Assembly (NCBI RefSeq): GCF_020179475.1
Contig: NZ_JAILXZ010000002.1
Coordinates: 434,001-498,000 of the forward strand
DNA from: Novosphingobium huizhouense
GTDB taxonomy: Bacteria > Pseudomonadota > Alphaproteobacteria > Sphingomonadales > Sphingomonadaceae
Direction of reading: 5' to 3'
Length of the DNA stretch: 64,000 nt
The stretch's first letter is position 1. Every line of letters begins with the position of its first letter. The position numbers were made by a program, and so were the translations under genes. Under the pieces are notes generated by a model, which was not told where the DNA came from, ran no database searches, and saw only the letters and a program-made list of their open reading frames with translations. Positions 53,039 to 63,001 of this stretch are shown piece by piece.

Positions 53039-53740
53039 TTACATCGGCTCCGGCCCGGCGGCCCAGGCCGCGACGTGCTGGTACTGCTCGACCAGCCACT
53101 GCACCGGCGGCAGCACGATCCGGTCGACGAGGCGCAGGCCGGGCACGAGGTAGGGCAGCACCAGGAAAATCCCCATGAAAACAAGAATTCCGTAAGGCTC
53201 GATGCGGTCCATCACGCGCGCGCCCGACATCGGCAACAGCCCGCGCAAAATGCGCGAGCCGTCGAACGGCGGCAGCGGAATCAGGTTGAACATGCCGAGG
53301 AAGGCATTGATCAGGATGAAGTTCTGCAGGTTGTCCGCGGCAAAGCGCAGCCAGAAGCCGGGCTCGGCCTGGGTATCGGCCACGCGCACCAGCAGCCCCA
53401 GGGCGACTGCGGCGAGCAGCGCCAGGACGAAGTTGGTCACCGGCCCCGCCGCGCCGACAAATGCCATGTCGCGCTTGGGATTGTTGAGCCGGCGATAGTT
53501 CACCGGCACCGGCTTGGCCCAGCCGAACACCGGCAGGCCCATCAGCTTGAGCGCGCCGGGCAGGATGATCGTGCCGACCGGATCAACATGGCGCAGCGGG
53601 TTGAGGCTCAGCCGGCGCCGCTCGTGCGCGGTCGGATCGCCCAGCGCGCGGGCCATCCACCCGTGCGCCACCTCGTGGAACACGATGGCGAAGACCAGCG
53701 GCACCACCAGCGTCGCAACCGAGTAGAGCGTCGAATTCAT
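53039..53740 (-). CDS. Site-2-protease-like M50 family metallopeptidase (233 aa)
   Basis: Four to five membrane segments with a zinc site: His22-Glu23-x-x-His26 in FHEVAHG and Asp160 in NLIPLPPFDGSR. This small rhomboid-like group of M50 enzymes has no PDZ domain. It cleaves substrates within or near the membrane; the substrate is unknown. Six bases separate it from truB, and the start overlaps the GNAT gene stop by four bases (ATGA). Confidence 0.85.
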   Translation of the reverse strand: MNSTLYSVATLVVPLVFAIVFHEVAHGWMARALGDPTAHERRRLSLNPLRHVDPVGTIILPGALKLMGLPVFGWAKPVPVNYRRLNNPKRDMAFVGAAGPVTNFVLALLAAVALGLLVRVADTQAEPGFWLRFAADNLQNFILINAFLGMFNLIPLPPFDGSRILRGLLPMSGARVMDRIEPYGILVFMGIFLVLPYLVPGLRLVDRIVLPPVQWLVEQYQHVAAWAAGPEPM

Positions 53741-54282
53741 CGCTTGGTCCATTCCTCGCGCAGGATGCTGAACGACACGGTGTCGCGTACGTGGCCGGTC
53801 CAGGTCCGGCGCTCGTGCCGCAGCACGCCTTCGCGCACCGCGCCCAGCTTGAGCACCGCCGCCTGGCTGCGCGTGTTGCGTTCGTCCACCTTGAAACCCA
53901 CCCGCTCGAGGCCGCAGGCGAAGGCGTGGTCGAGCATGAGCGTCTTGAGGCGGGTGTTGAAGCCGGTGCCACGTACCTCGGGCACGATGTAGCTGTTGCC
54001 GATCTCGATCGACCAGCCCGGCTGGCCCTGCTCGATCCACGCGGTCATGCCGACCACCTCCTGCGCGCGCAGCACGGCATAGGCGCGGCGTCGGGGCGGC
54101 CCCGCCAGCAGGCTGTCGAACTGCGGGTCGAACGCGGCGCCTTCATACGTGAAGGGATAGATCTGCCAGATCTGCCTATCGCGCGCGCATGCCGCGCGCA
54201 GGCCTTCGCGATGGCGCTCGGCGATCGGCTCGAGCCGAAGATCGCCCTCGGAAAGCGGCACGTACAAGGCCTCGTCACTCAT
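53737..54282 (-). CDS. GNAT family N-acetyltransferase, RimJ-like (181 aa)
   Basis: The GNAT fold has a [46 protein letters not shown] core, with the acetyl-CoA loop VRGTGFNT, and [28 protein letters not shown] typical of RimJ/RimL-like enzymes. The acceptor is unknown. The ATG at 54282 overlaps the end of the thymidine kinase gene by eight bases. Confidence 0.82.
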   Translation of the reverse strand: MSDEALYVPLSEGDLRLEPIAERHREGLRAACARDRQIWQIYPFTYEGAAFDPQFDSLLAGPPRRRAYAVLRAQEVVGMTAWIEQGQPGWSIEIGNSYIVPEVRGTGFNTRLKTLMLDHAFACGLERVGFKVDERNTRSQAAVLKLGAVREGVLRHERRTWTGHVRDTVSFSILREEWTKR

Positions 54283-54865
54283 CTCCGGCTCCCCGCAATG
54301 CCTCGCTGAAGTGGCGACGGCACAATGCAACGTAGCGATCGTTGCCACCGATCTCGGTCTGCGCCCCTGCGCGCACCGCAGCGCCATCGGCATCGACGCG
54401 CAAATTCATCGTCGCCTTGCGCCCGCAGTGACACACGGCTTTCAGTTCGACCAGCGCGTCGGCGATTCCGAGCAGCACCCCCGAACCTTCGAACAGCCGG
54501 CCGCGAAAATCGGTGCGCAAGCCATAGCACAGCACCGGGATATCCGCGTCGTCCGCAAGACGCGCCAGCTGCCAAACCTGGGCCGCGGTCAGGAACTGCG
54601 CTTCGTCGACCAGCACGCAGGACAGCGGCGCAACGAGATGCGCGGCGTGGATGCGCGCCCAGAGGTCGGTCTCGCGATCGAAGCGATGGGCGTCTGCGTC
54701 GAGGCCGATGCGGCTGGCGATGGCGCGGCTGCCCGAACGGGAATCGACCGCTGCCGTCCACAGCATGGTCTCCATGCCGCGTTCGCGGTAGTTGAAGTCG
54801 GCCTGCAGCAGCGTGGTCGATTTCCCCGCGTTCATGCTGGCGTAGTAGAAGTAGAGCTTGGCCAT
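54275..54865 (-). CDS. tdk: Thymidine kinase (196 aa)
   Basis: [19 protein letters not shown] carries the P-loop (Gly14-Lys15-Ser16), [18 protein letters not shown] the catalytic Glu, and [16 protein letters not shown] the lasso region. [13 protein letters not shown] with a later CRRHF supplies the zinc ligands. It phosphorylates thymidine in the salvage pathway. The ATG at 54865 starts the domain directly. Confidence 0.94.
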   Translation of the reverse strand: MAKLYFYYASMNAGKSTTLLQADFNYRERGMETMLWTAAVDSRSGSRAIASRIGLDADAHRFDRETDLWARIHAAHLVAPLSCVLVDEAQFLTAAQVWQLARLADDADIPVLCYGLRTDFRGRLFEGSGVLLGIADALVELKAVCHCGRKATMNLRVDADGAAVRAGAQTEIGGNDRYVALCRRHFSEALRGAGDE

Positions 54866-54956
54866 CGCTCGCGGAGAAATAGGGCGACCGGGCCGGAACG
54901 CCAGCGCAATGAGCGACTTTTCGTCGGGAATCGCCAGCAAGGAGCGTCGAGCGACC

Positions 54957-55577
54957 ATGTTCAGCTTTTCAGCCCGGACCTCCGCCCCAACTCGCCTCCT
55001 CGGCTCGGCGCTGCTCCTCGCCGCGTTCCTCGTGATTGTGCCGCGGCCTGCCGCCTCGGCGCAGCCGGGACCGCTGCGCTATACGCTCGACGCCGCCGCC
55101 AGCAGCGTCCACGCCCGCGTCGGCTTCTTCGGGATTGCCAGCAAGACCGCGCGCTTCCCGGCGATGAGCGGCGGGATCGAGCTCGACCCGGAGCGGCTCG
55201 GCACGATCCGGCTCGAGGTCCTGCTCGACGCGCGCGCGCTCGAGGCCGGCGATACGGTCACGCTCGCGCGGCTGAAGGGGCCGGACTTCTTCGATGTCGA
55301 ACACTATCCGGCGGTCCGCTTCCTCGGTCACCGGATGTCCATGACCGGGCCAGTGTCCGCGACCATCGACGGCGACCTGACCGCGCGCGGCGTCACGCGT
55401 CCCGCGCGCCTTGCCGTGACTTTCACCAATCCGCCGGCGCAGGCGAGCGGTCGTCAACCGCTTCGGCTTTCGGCGCGCACCACGATTGATCGCACCGCTT
55501 TCGGCATGACCGCCTACCCGCTGATCGTCAGCCGCAAGGTAACGATCACCATCGACGCGCAGATGTCTCCGGCCTGA
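54957..55577 (+). CDS. YceI family periplasmic lipid-binding protein (206 aa)
   Basis: A signal peptide ([23 protein letters not shown]) precedes a lipocalin-like YceI domain: [53 protein letters not shown] and a terminal [13 protein letters not shown] strand. Family members bind polyprenoid lipids in the periplasm. It is the only plus-strand gene in this minus-strand block, divergent from tdk and convergent with rbfA with only four bases between stops. Confidence 0.86.
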   Translation: MFSFSARTSAPTRLLGSALLLAAFLVIVPRPAASAQPGPLRYTLDAAASSVHARVGFFGIASKTARFPAMSGGIELDPERLGTIRLEVLLDARALEAGDTVTLARLKGPDFFDVEHYPAVRFLGHRMSMTGPVSATIDGDLTARGVTRPARLAVTFTNPPAQASGRQPLRLSARTTIDRTAFGMTAYPLIVSRKVTITIDAQMSPA

Positions 55578-55581
55578 CCGT

Positions 55582-56010
55582 TCATGCCCCGGCTTCGGGG
55601 CCTTCTTCGCCGGCCCCGTCTTCGCCGGCAATATCGCGACGGACGCGGGGGTCGGACAGCAGCATGTCGATCCGGCTGGCCTCGTCGAAGCTCTCGTCCG
55701 CCAGGAACTTGATCTTCGCGGCATACTTCAGCTTCAGCTTGCCCGCGACTTCCTTCTGGAAGAACGCGGTGTTGGTGCGCAGCGCCTTGAGCACCTCGTC
55801 CTCGTCCTCGCCAAGCAGCGCCTTCACGAACACCGTCGCGTGGCGCAGGTCGGGCGACATGCGCACTTCGGTAACCGACACGGTGTGGCCGGTCAGCACG
55901 TCGTCGTGCACCTGCTGGCGCGCGAGCAGTTCGGAAATCACGTGACGCACCTGTTCGCCGACCTTGAGCAGGCGGACGGAGCGGGTTTCGGGAGTGGTGT
56001 GCTTGGCCAA
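55582..56010 (-). CDS. rbfA: Ribosome-binding factor A (142 aa)
   Basis: [41 protein letters not shown] and the [43 protein letters not shown] block match RbfA, a 30S maturation factor. The acidic C-terminus is unstructured. It is separated from infB by the DUF1697 gene and the small-ORF region, unlike the usual direct infB-rbfA linkage. Confidence 0.93.
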   Translation of the reverse strand: MAKHTTPETRSVRLLKVGEQVRHVISELLARQQVHDDVLTGHTVSVTEVRMSPDLRHATVFVKALLGEDEDEVLKALRTNTAFFQKEVAGKLKLKYAAKIKFLADESFDEASRIDMLLSDPRVRRDIAGEDGAGEEGPEAGA

Positions 56011-56012
56011 AT

Positions 56013-56549
56013 TCAGCTCATCTTCGCAAGGATACGGGCGATCGAGCGCACGTTGCGCGCGGTGCCCCGGCAGCCGAGCCGCCGTTCGATGAAGGCGCTG
56101 GACAGCTTGCTGCCCGCGACCCCCTCGACGAAATCGATATAGAGACTGCGCGGTCCGATTGCGAGTTTTTCGGGTCCGCGCGTTGCGTGATCGGCGGCGA
56201 GCTTCGCGAACGCGGCAGGATCGGGCTCTCGCTCGAGGAACAGCGTGTGGACCAGATTGTCCGCGCCGATGCCGGTAAAGGGGTTGCCCTCGATCGCCTC
56301 AGCCACGGCAGCGCGATCGCGCACCGCCGCGAAGGTGTCGATATCGAAACGGTCTCGCAGCACATGGGCGAAGAGGTCCTCGAGCCCTTCGAGCGGCCGT
56401 TCGTCGTAGTCGAACAGCAGGTTGCCGCTGGCAACGACGGTCTCGAGCCCCTCCAGCCCTTCCCGCTCGAACGCCCAGCGCAAGTCAGCCATCGTCAGGC
56501 GATTGCCGCCGACGTTGATCGATCCGAGAAGGGCTACGTAGCGGGTCAT
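56013..56549 (-). CDS. DUF1697 family protein (178 aa)
   Basis: [25 protein letters not shown] at the start and [13 protein letters not shown] are typical of DUF1697. The IARILAKMS tail completes the domain. The function is unknown. It lies two bases upstream of rbfA and may be co-transcribed with it. Confidence 0.82.
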   Translation of the reverse strand: MTRYVALLGSINVGGNRLTMADLRWAFEREGLEGLETVVASGNLLFDYDERPLEGLEDLFAHVLRDRFDIDTFAAVRDRAAVAEAIEGNPFTGIGADNLVHTLFLEREPDPAAFAKLAADHATRGPEKLAIGPRSLYIDFVEGVAGSKLSSAFIERRLGCRGTARNVRSIARILAKMS

Positions 56550-56621
56550 TCTTGCTTTTTCCGGAGAACGTGCTAAGTGGCGACGATCGCAATAGTTGAG
56601 ATTTTCAAGATCACCATCCCG

Positions 56622-56653
56622 GAGCCTGGACGCTGCTACGTCCAGGCTCTTTT
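56622..56653 (+). terminator. Orphan plus-strand Rho-independent terminator
   Basis: GAGCCTGGACG (56622-56632) and CGTCCAGGCTC (56639-56649) make a perfect 11-base stem with a CTGCTA loop followed by TTTT. The T-run is on the plus strand, but no plus-strand gene lies within 1 kb upstream. It may end a small antisense RNA facing the tiny minus-strand ORFs. Confidence 0.75.
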
Positions 56654-56659
56654 GGTATC

Positions 56660-56685
56660 GGGGGTGCCGCTGCTACAGCACCCCC
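56660..56685 (-). terminator. Hairpin at the 3' end of the small-ORF transcript
   Basis: GGGGGTGC (56660-56667) and GCACCCCC (56678-56685) form an 8-base stem, nine bases after the stop of the 35-residue ORF. The minus-strand side has no T-run. Its loop shares GCTGCTAC with the neighbouring hairpin at 56622-56653. Confidence 0.55.
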
Positions 56686-56693
56686 TCACTGGC

Positions 56694-56801
56694 TTACTTG
56701 CGGCCAAGCTCGATGAGCTTGTTCACCAGTCCGACGAGGCTGACCATCAAGGTCGCAACGCCGAGAACCAGAATCGCAATTGTATCAACTTTCAATGACA
56801 T
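56694..56801 (-). CDS. Tiny hydrophobic protein resembling holin-like type I toxins (35 aa)
   Basis: The whole product is one membrane helix with a charged start and a basic end: MSLKVDTIAILVLGVATLM, then VSLVGLVNKLIELGRK. This length, the L-I/V-N-K-L-I-E-L ending and the final R-K closely resemble the Hol_Tox proteins of Firmicutes and the TxpA/BsrG toxins. AAGGGA lies six bases before the ATG. Codon choice is less G+C-rich than in the neighbours. It is the second of two tiny ORFs after infB. A conserved small membrane protein without toxicity is the alternative. Confidence 0.55.
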   Translation of the reverse strand: MSLKVDTIAILVLGVATLMVSLVGLVNKLIELGRK

Positions 56802-56865
56802 CACCGTCCCTTCTGTCGCTGGTTGCGACCTCGGAACGGATTTGTCTTGGTGATACGAACCGCGG

Positions 56866-56979
56866 TTAGTTCTTCGCGGCCAACCAGATGAAAAGGGGAA
56901 CTGCCGCCACAATGGCGAAAAGGCCCATCAGCACACAGCCGACACCGAACCTGAGGCGCTGCTGCGGCTGATAGGCCAT
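56866..56979 (-). CDS. Tiny membrane protein directly after infB (37 aa)
   Basis: Starts 10 bases after the infB stop. The product begins MAYQPQQRLRFGVGCVLMG and ends LFIWLAAKN, with one hydrophobic helix over residues 12-34. The ribosome site is weak (GAGATTG). I do not recognise the family. It is followed 64 bases later by the 35-residue holin-like ORF, and the pair could be one transcript. Confidence 0.5.
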   Translation of the reverse strand: MAYQPQQRLRFGVGCVLMGLFAIVAAVPLFIWLAAKN

Positions 56980-56989
56980 CTATTCAATC

Positions 56990-59587
56990 TCAAAGCGTCC
57001 GCGCGCGTTCCTCGACTTCGAAGACTTCGAGGTGGTCGCCCGGCTTGATGTCGTTGGTGTCCTGCAGGACCACACCGCATTCGAGCCCGGCGCGCACTTC
57101 GGCGACGTCGTCCTTGAACCGGCGCAGCGACGCGATGACCGTGCGGCTGACGATGACGTCCTGCCGCGTGAGGCGCGCGTTGATGCCCTTGCGGATATAG
57201 CCTTCGACGACGAGCAGGCCGGCGGCCTTGTCCTTCTTGCCCGCGGGGAACACTTCCTTGACCTCGGCGCGGCCGACGACGGTCTCGATCCGCTCCGGAC
57301 CCAGCTCGCCCGCCATCTCCGAGCGGATGTCGTCGGTGAGCTGATAGATCACGTCGAAGTACTTCATCCGCACCTTGTTGCGCTCGACCAGCTCGCGCGC
57401 CTTGGCGTTGGGACGGACGTTGAAGCCGACGATCGGGGCGCCGCTCGCCTGGGCGAGGTTGACGTCGCTCTCGGTGATCGCGCCCACGCCCGAGGCGAGG
57501 ATGCGCACCTTGATCTCGTCGGTCGAGATCTTGTTGAGCGCATTGACGATCGCTTCGACCGAGCCCTGCACGTCGGCGCGGACCACCAGCGGATACTCGA
57601 TGACCGCAGCCTTCGCGGCCAGCGCCGAGAACATGTTCTCGAGGCTGGTCGGCGCCGTCGCGGTGCGCTTGGCGTTGGCCTTCTCCTGGCGATAGGCCGC
57701 AACCTCGCGGGCGCGCGCCTCGTTCTCGACCACGGTCAGCGTGTCGCCGGCCATCGGCACGCCGCCGATGCCGAGCACCTCGACCGGCAGCGACGGCGGC
57801 GCGACCTTCACCTGGCGGCCCTTGTCGTCGAGCATCGCGCGGACGCGGCCCGACTGGGTGCCGACGACGAGGATGTCGCCGACCTTGAGCGTGCCGCGGT
57901 TGACCAGCACGGTCGCGAGCGGCCCCTTGCCCTTGTCGAGCTTGGCCTCGATCACGGTCGCCTCGGCGGCGCGGTCGGGGTTGGCCTTGAGTTCGAGCAG
58001 TTCGGCCTGGAGCAGGATCTTCTCGATCAGCTCGTCGAGACCCGCGCCGCTCTTGGCCGAGACCTCGACGTCCTGGACGTCGCCCGACATCGCCTCGACG
58101 ATGACTTCGTGCTCGAGCAGGCGCTCGCGGATCTTCTGCGGGTTGTACTCGGGCTTGTCGGCCTTGGTGATTGCCACGATCATCGGTACGCCGGCCGCCT
58201 TGGTGTGGTTGATCGCCTCGATCGTCTGCGGCATCAGCCCGTCGTCGCCCGCAACCACCAGGATGACGATGTCGGTGACGTTGGCGCCACGCATGCGCAT
58301 CTCGGTGAAGGCCTCGTGGCCCGGGGTGTCGAGGAAGGTGATGTGGTCGCCGCCCTTGGTCTTGATCTGGTAGGCGCCGATGTGCTGCGTGATGCCGCCG
58401 GCTTCGCCGCGCACCACGTCGGTGCCGCGCAGCGCGTCGAGCAGGCTGGTCTTGCCGTGGTCGACGTGGCCCATGATCGTGACCACCGGCGGGCGCGGCT
58501 GCAGGGTATCCTCGGCATCGACGTCCGCGGCGGTGTCGATGTCGACGTCGCTCTCGCTCACGCGCTGGATGTTGTGGCCGAATTCGGTCACGAGCAGTTC
58601 GGCGGTGTCCTGGTCGATGGTCTGGTTGATGGTGACCATCATGCCCATCTTGAACAGCGCCTTGACCAGGTCCGCGGCCTTTTCGGCCATGCGGTTGGCA
58701 AGCTCCTGCACGGTGATCGCCTCGGGCACCACGACATCGCGGACCTGCTTCTCGCGCGGCTGCGACTGGCCGGCGAAGTGCGCGCGGCGCTCCTTTTCGC
58801 GGGCGCGCTTGAGCGCGGCGAGCGAACGGGCGCGCGCGCCTTCGTCCTCGTTGAGCGCGCGGGTGACGGTCAGCTTGCCGCCGCGGCGTTCATCGCCGCC
58901 CTTGCGGTCGCGCGCCGCGGGCTGCGGCTTCTTGGCGACGGGCTCGGGGCGCTTGACCGGGGCCACCGGCGTGAAGCGACGCGGTGCGGGCGTGACAGGT
59001 GCGGCAGCCTTGGTCTCGGCAGGCGCTTCGGCCTGCGGCGCGGCGGCGACAGGCGCCGGCGCGGGCGCTTCGGCAGCTGCGGGCGCTTCCGCGACGGGAG
59101 CGGGCGCAGCCTGCTCGACTTGCGGCGCGACCGCCGGCTCGGCCGCGCGCTCGGCATCCTGCGCGCGGTTTTCCTCGGCGCGGCGACGTTCTTCCTCGAG
59201 CGCGCGCTGGCGTTCCTCGTGCTCGCGACGGTTCACCGCCTCGAGCGCGGCGAGGCGCGCTTCCTCGGCCTCGCGCAGCAGGCGCGCCTGCAGCTCCTGG
59301 CGCGTCTCGCGCGAGGCGGTCGGCGAAACGGGCGGCGGCGGCGGGGGCGTCGGACGTTCGACGGGGGCGGCAGGCGCGGGCGCGGCCGGCTTGGCCACTT
59401 CGGCGGCCGGCGCCGCGCCGGCTTCGCCGGGACGTCCCATCAGCTTGCGCCGCTTGACCTCGACCACGACCTTGTTGGTGCGACCATGGCTGAAGGTCTG
59501 CTTGACCTCGCCGGCCTCGACCGAAGTCTTCAGGCCCAGGGGCCTGCGGCCAAGCGTCGGCTTCTTGTCATCGCTCATCGAACTCAT
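56990..59587 (-). CDS. infB: Translation initiation factor IF-2 (865 aa)
   Basis: IF2 N-terminal segment ([39 protein letters not shown]), then about 250 low-complexity alanine/proline/arginine residues, IF2_N helices, and the G domain with [22 protein letters not shown] and a downstream ITKADKPE. Domains II-IV end in [13 protein letters not shown]. It brings initiator tRNA to the 30S subunit. The first ATG (59587) shares ATGA with the upstream gene; the ATG at 59578 matches the usual N-terminus of relatives, so either may be used. Confidence 0.95.
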   Translation of the reverse strand: MSSMSDDKKPTLGRRPLGLKTSVEAGEVKQTFSHGRTNKVVVEVKRRKLMGRPGEAGAAPAAEVAKPAAPAPAAPVERPTPPPPPPVSPTASRETRQELQARLLREAEEARLAALEAVNRREHEERQRALEEERRRAEENRAQDAERAAEPAVAPQVEQAAPAPVAEAPAAAEAPAPAPVAAAPQAEAPAETKAAAPVTPAPRRFTPVAPVKRPEPVAKKPQPAARDRKGGDERRGGKLTVTRALNEDEGARARSLAALKRAREKERRAHFAGQSQPREKQVRDVVVPEAITVQELANRMAEKAADLVKALFKMGMMVTINQTIDQDTAELLVTEFGHNIQRVSESDVDIDTAADVDAEDTLQPRPPVVTIMGHVDHGKTSLLDALRGTDVVRGEAGGITQHIGAYQIKTKGGDHITFLDTPGHEAFTEMRMRGANVTDIVILVVAGDDGLMPQTIEAINHTKAAGVPMIVAITKADKPEYNPQKIRERLLEHEVIVEAMSGDVQDVEVSAKSGAGLDELIEKILLQAELLELKANPDRAAEATVIEAKLDKGKGPLATVLVNRGTLKVGDILVVGTQSGRVRAMLDDKGRQVKVAPPSLPVEVLGIGGVPMAGDTLTVVENEARAREVAAYRQEKANAKRTATAPTSLENMFSALAAKAAVIEYPLVVRADVQGSVEAIVNALNKISTDEIKVRILASGVGAITESDVNLAQASGAPIVGFNVRPNAKARELVERNKVRMKYFDVIYQLTDDIRSEMAGELGPERIETVVGRAEVKEVFPAGKKDKAAGLLVVEGYIRKGINARLTRQDVIVSRTVIASLRRFKDDVAEVRAGLECGVVLQDTNDIKPGDHLEVFEVEERARTL

Positions 59588-60336
59588 TCGCCCTTCGTAT
59601 CAATATCGTCGTTCGCCGCCTCGCCGTCGGATGGCGCGGCGTCGGCATCGGCCTGAAGGCCTTCGGTCCCAACCCCGAGAAAACGCGTCAGTCGCCGCAG
59701 CGGACCGGCAAGGCGCTCGGCCGCGGCGGCATCGGTTACGCCAATGTGTACGACGTTGTCGCGGCCCAATGCCACAGACAGCGCCGCCCGGTCCAGCGGC
59801 AAGATGATCCCGCGCAACCCGGTGCCTTCGGCCTCCTCGCCCACGCGCCAGGCCTGCGCCAGCTTGTTCGGGCCGTCGCTTCCGGCATCGCTGGCGTGCG
59901 CCAGCATGCGCACCGCGCCCGCCCGGCAGCCCTGCGCGATCTTCTCGGTCCCGAGCAGGATGTTGCCGGCCCGCAGCTCGATGCCCAGCCGGTCGGTCAG
60001 GGTCCGGCGCAGCGCGGACTCGATGCGATCGGCAAGGTCGTCGGGGATGGTCAGCGGCGCGCCCTTGAAGGCGCGCGCCAGCGCACCCTTAAGCTTGCCA
60101 TTGGCGATCGCTTTTTCAAGGTCCGCCCGTGCGACGCCCAGCCAGGCCCCGCGCCCCGGCGCACGCGCCAGCGGATCGGGCAGCACCAGCCCTTCGGGCG
60201 AGATCGCCAGGCGCAGCAGATCGTCCCGGCCGCCGTGGCTGCCGGAAAGAATGCACTTGCGCTCCGGCGAGGTCTCCCCCGCCGGGCGCGCCTTCGGCCT
60301 TTCGGCGCCTAGCGTGTCATTGCGAGGATCCCGCAT
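59584..60336 (-). CDS. ylxR: YlxR/DUF448 RNA-binding protein with L7Ae-like domain (250 aa)
   Basis: The DUF448 fold is marked by [31 protein letters not shown] and [18 protein letters not shown] second domain (about 110-205) resembles ribosomal L7Ae ([25 protein letters not shown]). It sits between nusA and infB as in most bacteria, overlapping nusA by 20 bases and infB by four. It is proposed to bind RNA during transcription/translation coupling. Confidence 0.88.
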   Translation of the reverse strand: MRDPRNDTLGAERPKARPAGETSPERKCILSGSHGGRDDLLRLAISPEGLVLPDPLARAPGRGAWLGVARADLEKAIANGKLKGALARAFKGAPLTIPDDLADRIESALRRTLTDRLGIELRAGNILLGTEKIAQGCRAGAVRMLAHASDAGSDGPNKLAQAWRVGEEAEGTGLRGIILPLDRAALSVALGRDNVVHIGVTDAAAAERLAGPLRRLTRFLGVGTEGLQADADAAPSDGEAANDDIDTKGE

Positions 60337-61960
60337 CGGCGGCCTCCTCGGTTGCCGGCTCGGCGGCGGGTTCTTCGTCGAACCAGTGCGCGCGCGCAGC
60401 CATGATGATCTCGTTGCCCTGCTCTTCGCTCAGGCCGTATTCGCCCAGCACGCCGCCCTTGTCCTCGACGCGCTCCGAACGCTCGCGGCGCTCGGCGGTC
60501 GGGTTGCGGCGGCGCTGCTCGCCCCCGCGCTTCTTGGCGATCAGCTCGTCGGTCGCAAGATCGGCGAGGTCGTCGAGCGTCTTGATGCCCGCCTTGCCGA
60601 GCGTGACGAGCATCGCTTCGGTGAGGTGCGGCAGGTCGGCCAGCGCGTCCTCGACGCCGAGGCCGCGGCGCTCCTCGCGCTGCGCTTCCTCGCGGCGCTC
60701 GAGCGCTTCGGTGGCGCGGCTCTGCAGTTCCTCGGCCAGCTCCTCGTCGAAGCCCTCGATCGCGGCCAGTTCGGCGATGTCGATGTAGGCGACTTCCTCG
60801 AGCTCGCTGAAGCCCTCGGCGACCAGCAGCTGCGACAGCGTTTCGTCGACGTCGAGCTCTTCCTCGAACATCTTCGAGCGCTCGGCGAATTCCTTCTGGC
60901 GCTTCTCCGAAGCTTCCGCCTCGGTCATGATGTCGATGGCAGAGCCGGTCAGCGACGAGGCAAGACGCACGTTCTGGCCGCGGCGACCGATCGCGAGGCT
61001 GAGCTGGTCATCGGGCACCACGACCTCGATCCGGCTCTCTTCCTCGTCGATCACCACGCGGCTGACCGTGGCGGGCTGGAGCGCGTTGACGACGAAGGTC
61101 GCGGTGTCCTCGCTCCAGGGGATGATGTCGATCTTCTCGCCCTGCAGCTCCTGCACGACCGCCTGGACGCGGCTGCCCTTCATGCCGACGCAGGCGCCGA
61201 CCGGGTCGATCGAGCCGTCGCGGCTGATCACGCCGATCTTCGCGCGCGAGCCAGGATCGCGGGCGGCCGCCTTGATCTCGATGATGCCGTCGTAGATTTC
61301 GGGCACTTCCTGCGCAAACAGCTTCTTCATGAACTCGGGGTGCGCGCGGCTGAGGAAGATCTGCGGCCCGCGGTTCTGGCGTTCGACCTTCATGATCCAG
61401 GCGCGCACACGCTCGCCCACGCGCGGCACTTCGCGCGGGATCTGCTGGTCGCGGCGGATCACGCCTTCGGCACGACCGAGGTTGACGATCACGTGACCGA
61501 ACTCGACCGACTTGATCACGCCGGTGATGATCTCGCCGGCGCGGTCCTTGAACTCCTCGTACTGGCGATCGCGCTCGGCATCGCGGACCTTCTGGAAGAT
61601 CACCTGCTTGGCCGACTGCGCGTCGATGCGGCCGAGGTCGACCGGGGGCAGCGGGTCGACGATGAAGTCGCCGATCTTGGCGCCGGGCTGCAGCTTCTCG
61701 GCCTGCTTGAGGTCGACCTGCTTGAAGTAGTCCTCGACATGCTCGACCACCTCGACCACGCGCCACAGGCGCAGGTCGCCGGTGCGCGGATCGAGCTTGG
61801 CGCGGATGTCGTTCTCGGCGCCATAGCGGTTGCGCGCGGACTTCTGGATCGCCTCTTCCATCGCCTCGATGACGATCGCCTTGTCGATCATCTTCTCCGA
61901 GGCCACCGAATTGGCGATGGCGAGCAGCTCGGCGCGGTTGGCGGAAATCGCACTTGCCAT
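60317..61960 (-). CDS. nusA: Transcription termination/antitermination protein NusA (547 aa)
   Basis: The NusA N-domain (ELLAIANSVASEKMIDKAIVIEAMEEAIQ) binds RNA polymerase. An S1 domain (EIITGVIKSVEFGHVIVNLGRAEGVI), KH1 (IDPVGACVGMKGSRVQAVVQELQGEKIDII) and KH2 (QLSLAIGRRGQNVRLASSLTG) follow, then acidic C-terminal repeats. It tunes pausing and termination. It starts just after rimP and overlaps the ylxR gene. Confidence 0.95.
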   Translation of the reverse strand: MASAISANRAELLAIANSVASEKMIDKAIVIEAMEEAIQKSARNRYGAENDIRAKLDPRTGDLRLWRVVEVVEHVEDYFKQVDLKQAEKLQPGAKIGDFIVDPLPPVDLGRIDAQSAKQVIFQKVRDAERDRQYEEFKDRAGEIITGVIKSVEFGHVIVNLGRAEGVIRRDQQIPREVPRVGERVRAWIMKVERQNRGPQIFLSRAHPEFMKKLFAQEVPEIYDGIIEIKAAARDPGSRAKIGVISRDGSIDPVGACVGMKGSRVQAVVQELQGEKIDIIPWSEDTATFVVNALQPATVSRVVIDEEESRIEVVVPDDQLSLAIGRRGQNVRLASSLTGSAIDIMTEAEASEKRQKEFAERSKMFEEELDVDETLSQLLVAEGFSELEEVAYIDIAELAAIEGFDEELAEELQSRATEALERREEAQREERRGLGVEDALADLPHLTEAMLVTLGKAGIKTLDDLADLATDELIAKKRGGEQRRRNPTAERRERSERVEDKGGVLGEYGLSEEQGNEIIMAARAHWFDEEPAAEPATEEAADAGSSQ

Positions 61961-61965
61961 GACGT

Positions 61966-62526
61966 TCAGTCTTCCTGTTCTTCGAGGATTTCATCCGCGC
62001 CGCTGGTGTCCAGCGGCCGGGAAGCGGCGATAAGCTTGTCGGTGAGGATCAGCTTGGCATTGGCGACGAGCGCGAAGGGAACGTCGAACACCGTGCCGTC
62101 GTCCTCGATCGAAATCGTCTGGGTCACGGCGTCGAACCCGATCAGATCGCCGCGATAACGCTTGCGATTGTCGATCAGCTCGGACAGCTCGATCCGCGCC
62201 TCGTGGCCGATCCAGGCGGCGAAGTCCTTGGGCCGGGTGAGCGGCCGGTCGATGCCGGGCGAACTGACCTCGAGCCGGTAGGCTTCCTCGATCAGCACGT
62301 CGCCCGCCTCTTCCAGCGCATCGATGCGGTCGGAGATGCGGTGCGACAACGCCGCGCAATCCTCGATCACCAGCTGGCCGGTCTCGGGCCGCTCGGCCAT
62401 GATCTGGAGCGTATGCTCCTCGTCTCCGATCTCGCCGCCCTTGAAATAGCGCACGCGCACGAGATGGAAGCCGAGCGCCTTCGCCTCCGGCTCCACGACC
62501 TCGATGATCCGCGCGATATCCGCCAT
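61966..62526 (-). CDS. rimP: Ribosome maturation factor RimP (186 aa)
   Basis: VEPEAKALGFHLVRVRYFKGG, IEDCAALSHRISDRIDAL and YRLEVSSPGIDRPLTRPKDFAAWIGHEARIEL are conserved RimP motifs. It assists 30S maturation. It is the first gene of the rimP-nusA-ylxR-infB operon, five bases before nusA. Confidence 0.95.
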   Translation of the reverse strand: MADIARIIEVVEPEAKALGFHLVRVRYFKGGEIGDEEHTLQIMAERPETGQLVIEDCAALSHRISDRIDALEEAGDVLIEEAYRLEVSSPGIDRPLTRPKDFAAWIGHEARIELSELIDNRKRYRGDLIGFDAVTQTISIEDDGTVFDVPFALVANAKLILTDKLIAASRPLDTSGADEILEEQED

Positions 62527-62922
62527 GCCAGTCTGCTACCTGCTCCAAATGCCACAAGCGACAAGAGTGCAAAGCGGTCCGGCGCCGGCCCCTTGCGGCG
62601 CCAGCCCTGACTTTGCCTTCACAAATGTCGGGATTGATCCGTGAATACGCGCCCGGCCGCCCGATTGCAAGCCCCAAGGCCTTCGGACGACGAGAGATAT
62701 CGGGAGCCGCCGGATTGCTCCGGAAGCGACGTGGACCCGTACCCACGATGCGCCGCCTGCCGAAAAAGGGGAAACGGCCGGCTCCCTGCCCGTCACTGCC
62801 ATTCAGGGCATGAACCGCTCCTACCGAATCATCGGTGAATGACGCCAATATTTAGTATTCAACTGAGGTTCACCTTCGGCGCCGCTGCGCCAACAGCACG
62901 GAAAACCGCCGTTCGGGTGATT
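62527..62922. other. Intergenic region before the small-peptide/PspC operon
   Basis: Nearly 400 bases carry no recognisable gene. It must contain the minus-strand promoter of the rimP operon. Open frames on both strands are short and match nothing I recognise. Confidence 0.5.
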
Positions 62923-62938
62923 TGGCACGCCTTCTGCA
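62923..62938 (+). promoter_or_regulatory. Sigma-54-type promoter before the small peptide-pspC pair
   Basis: TGGCACG-CCTT-CTGCA matches the -24/-12 consensus TGGCACGN4TTGCA in all but one position, with the required ten bases between GG and GC. A start near 62949 would give a leader of about 50 bases to the ATG at 63002. Phage-shock genes are sigma-54-dependent in E. coli. Confidence 0.65.
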
Positions 62939-63001
62939 AAGCCATGGACATCCGGCGAAGACATCCTCCGCCGCCAACCACTGCCAAGAAAGGACCCGAC
63001 C

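Noticed and set aside
57032..59656. 874-codon plus-strand frame opposite infB
   Set aside because: It mirrors IF-2, whose motifs are unmistakable; the antisense product has no domain.
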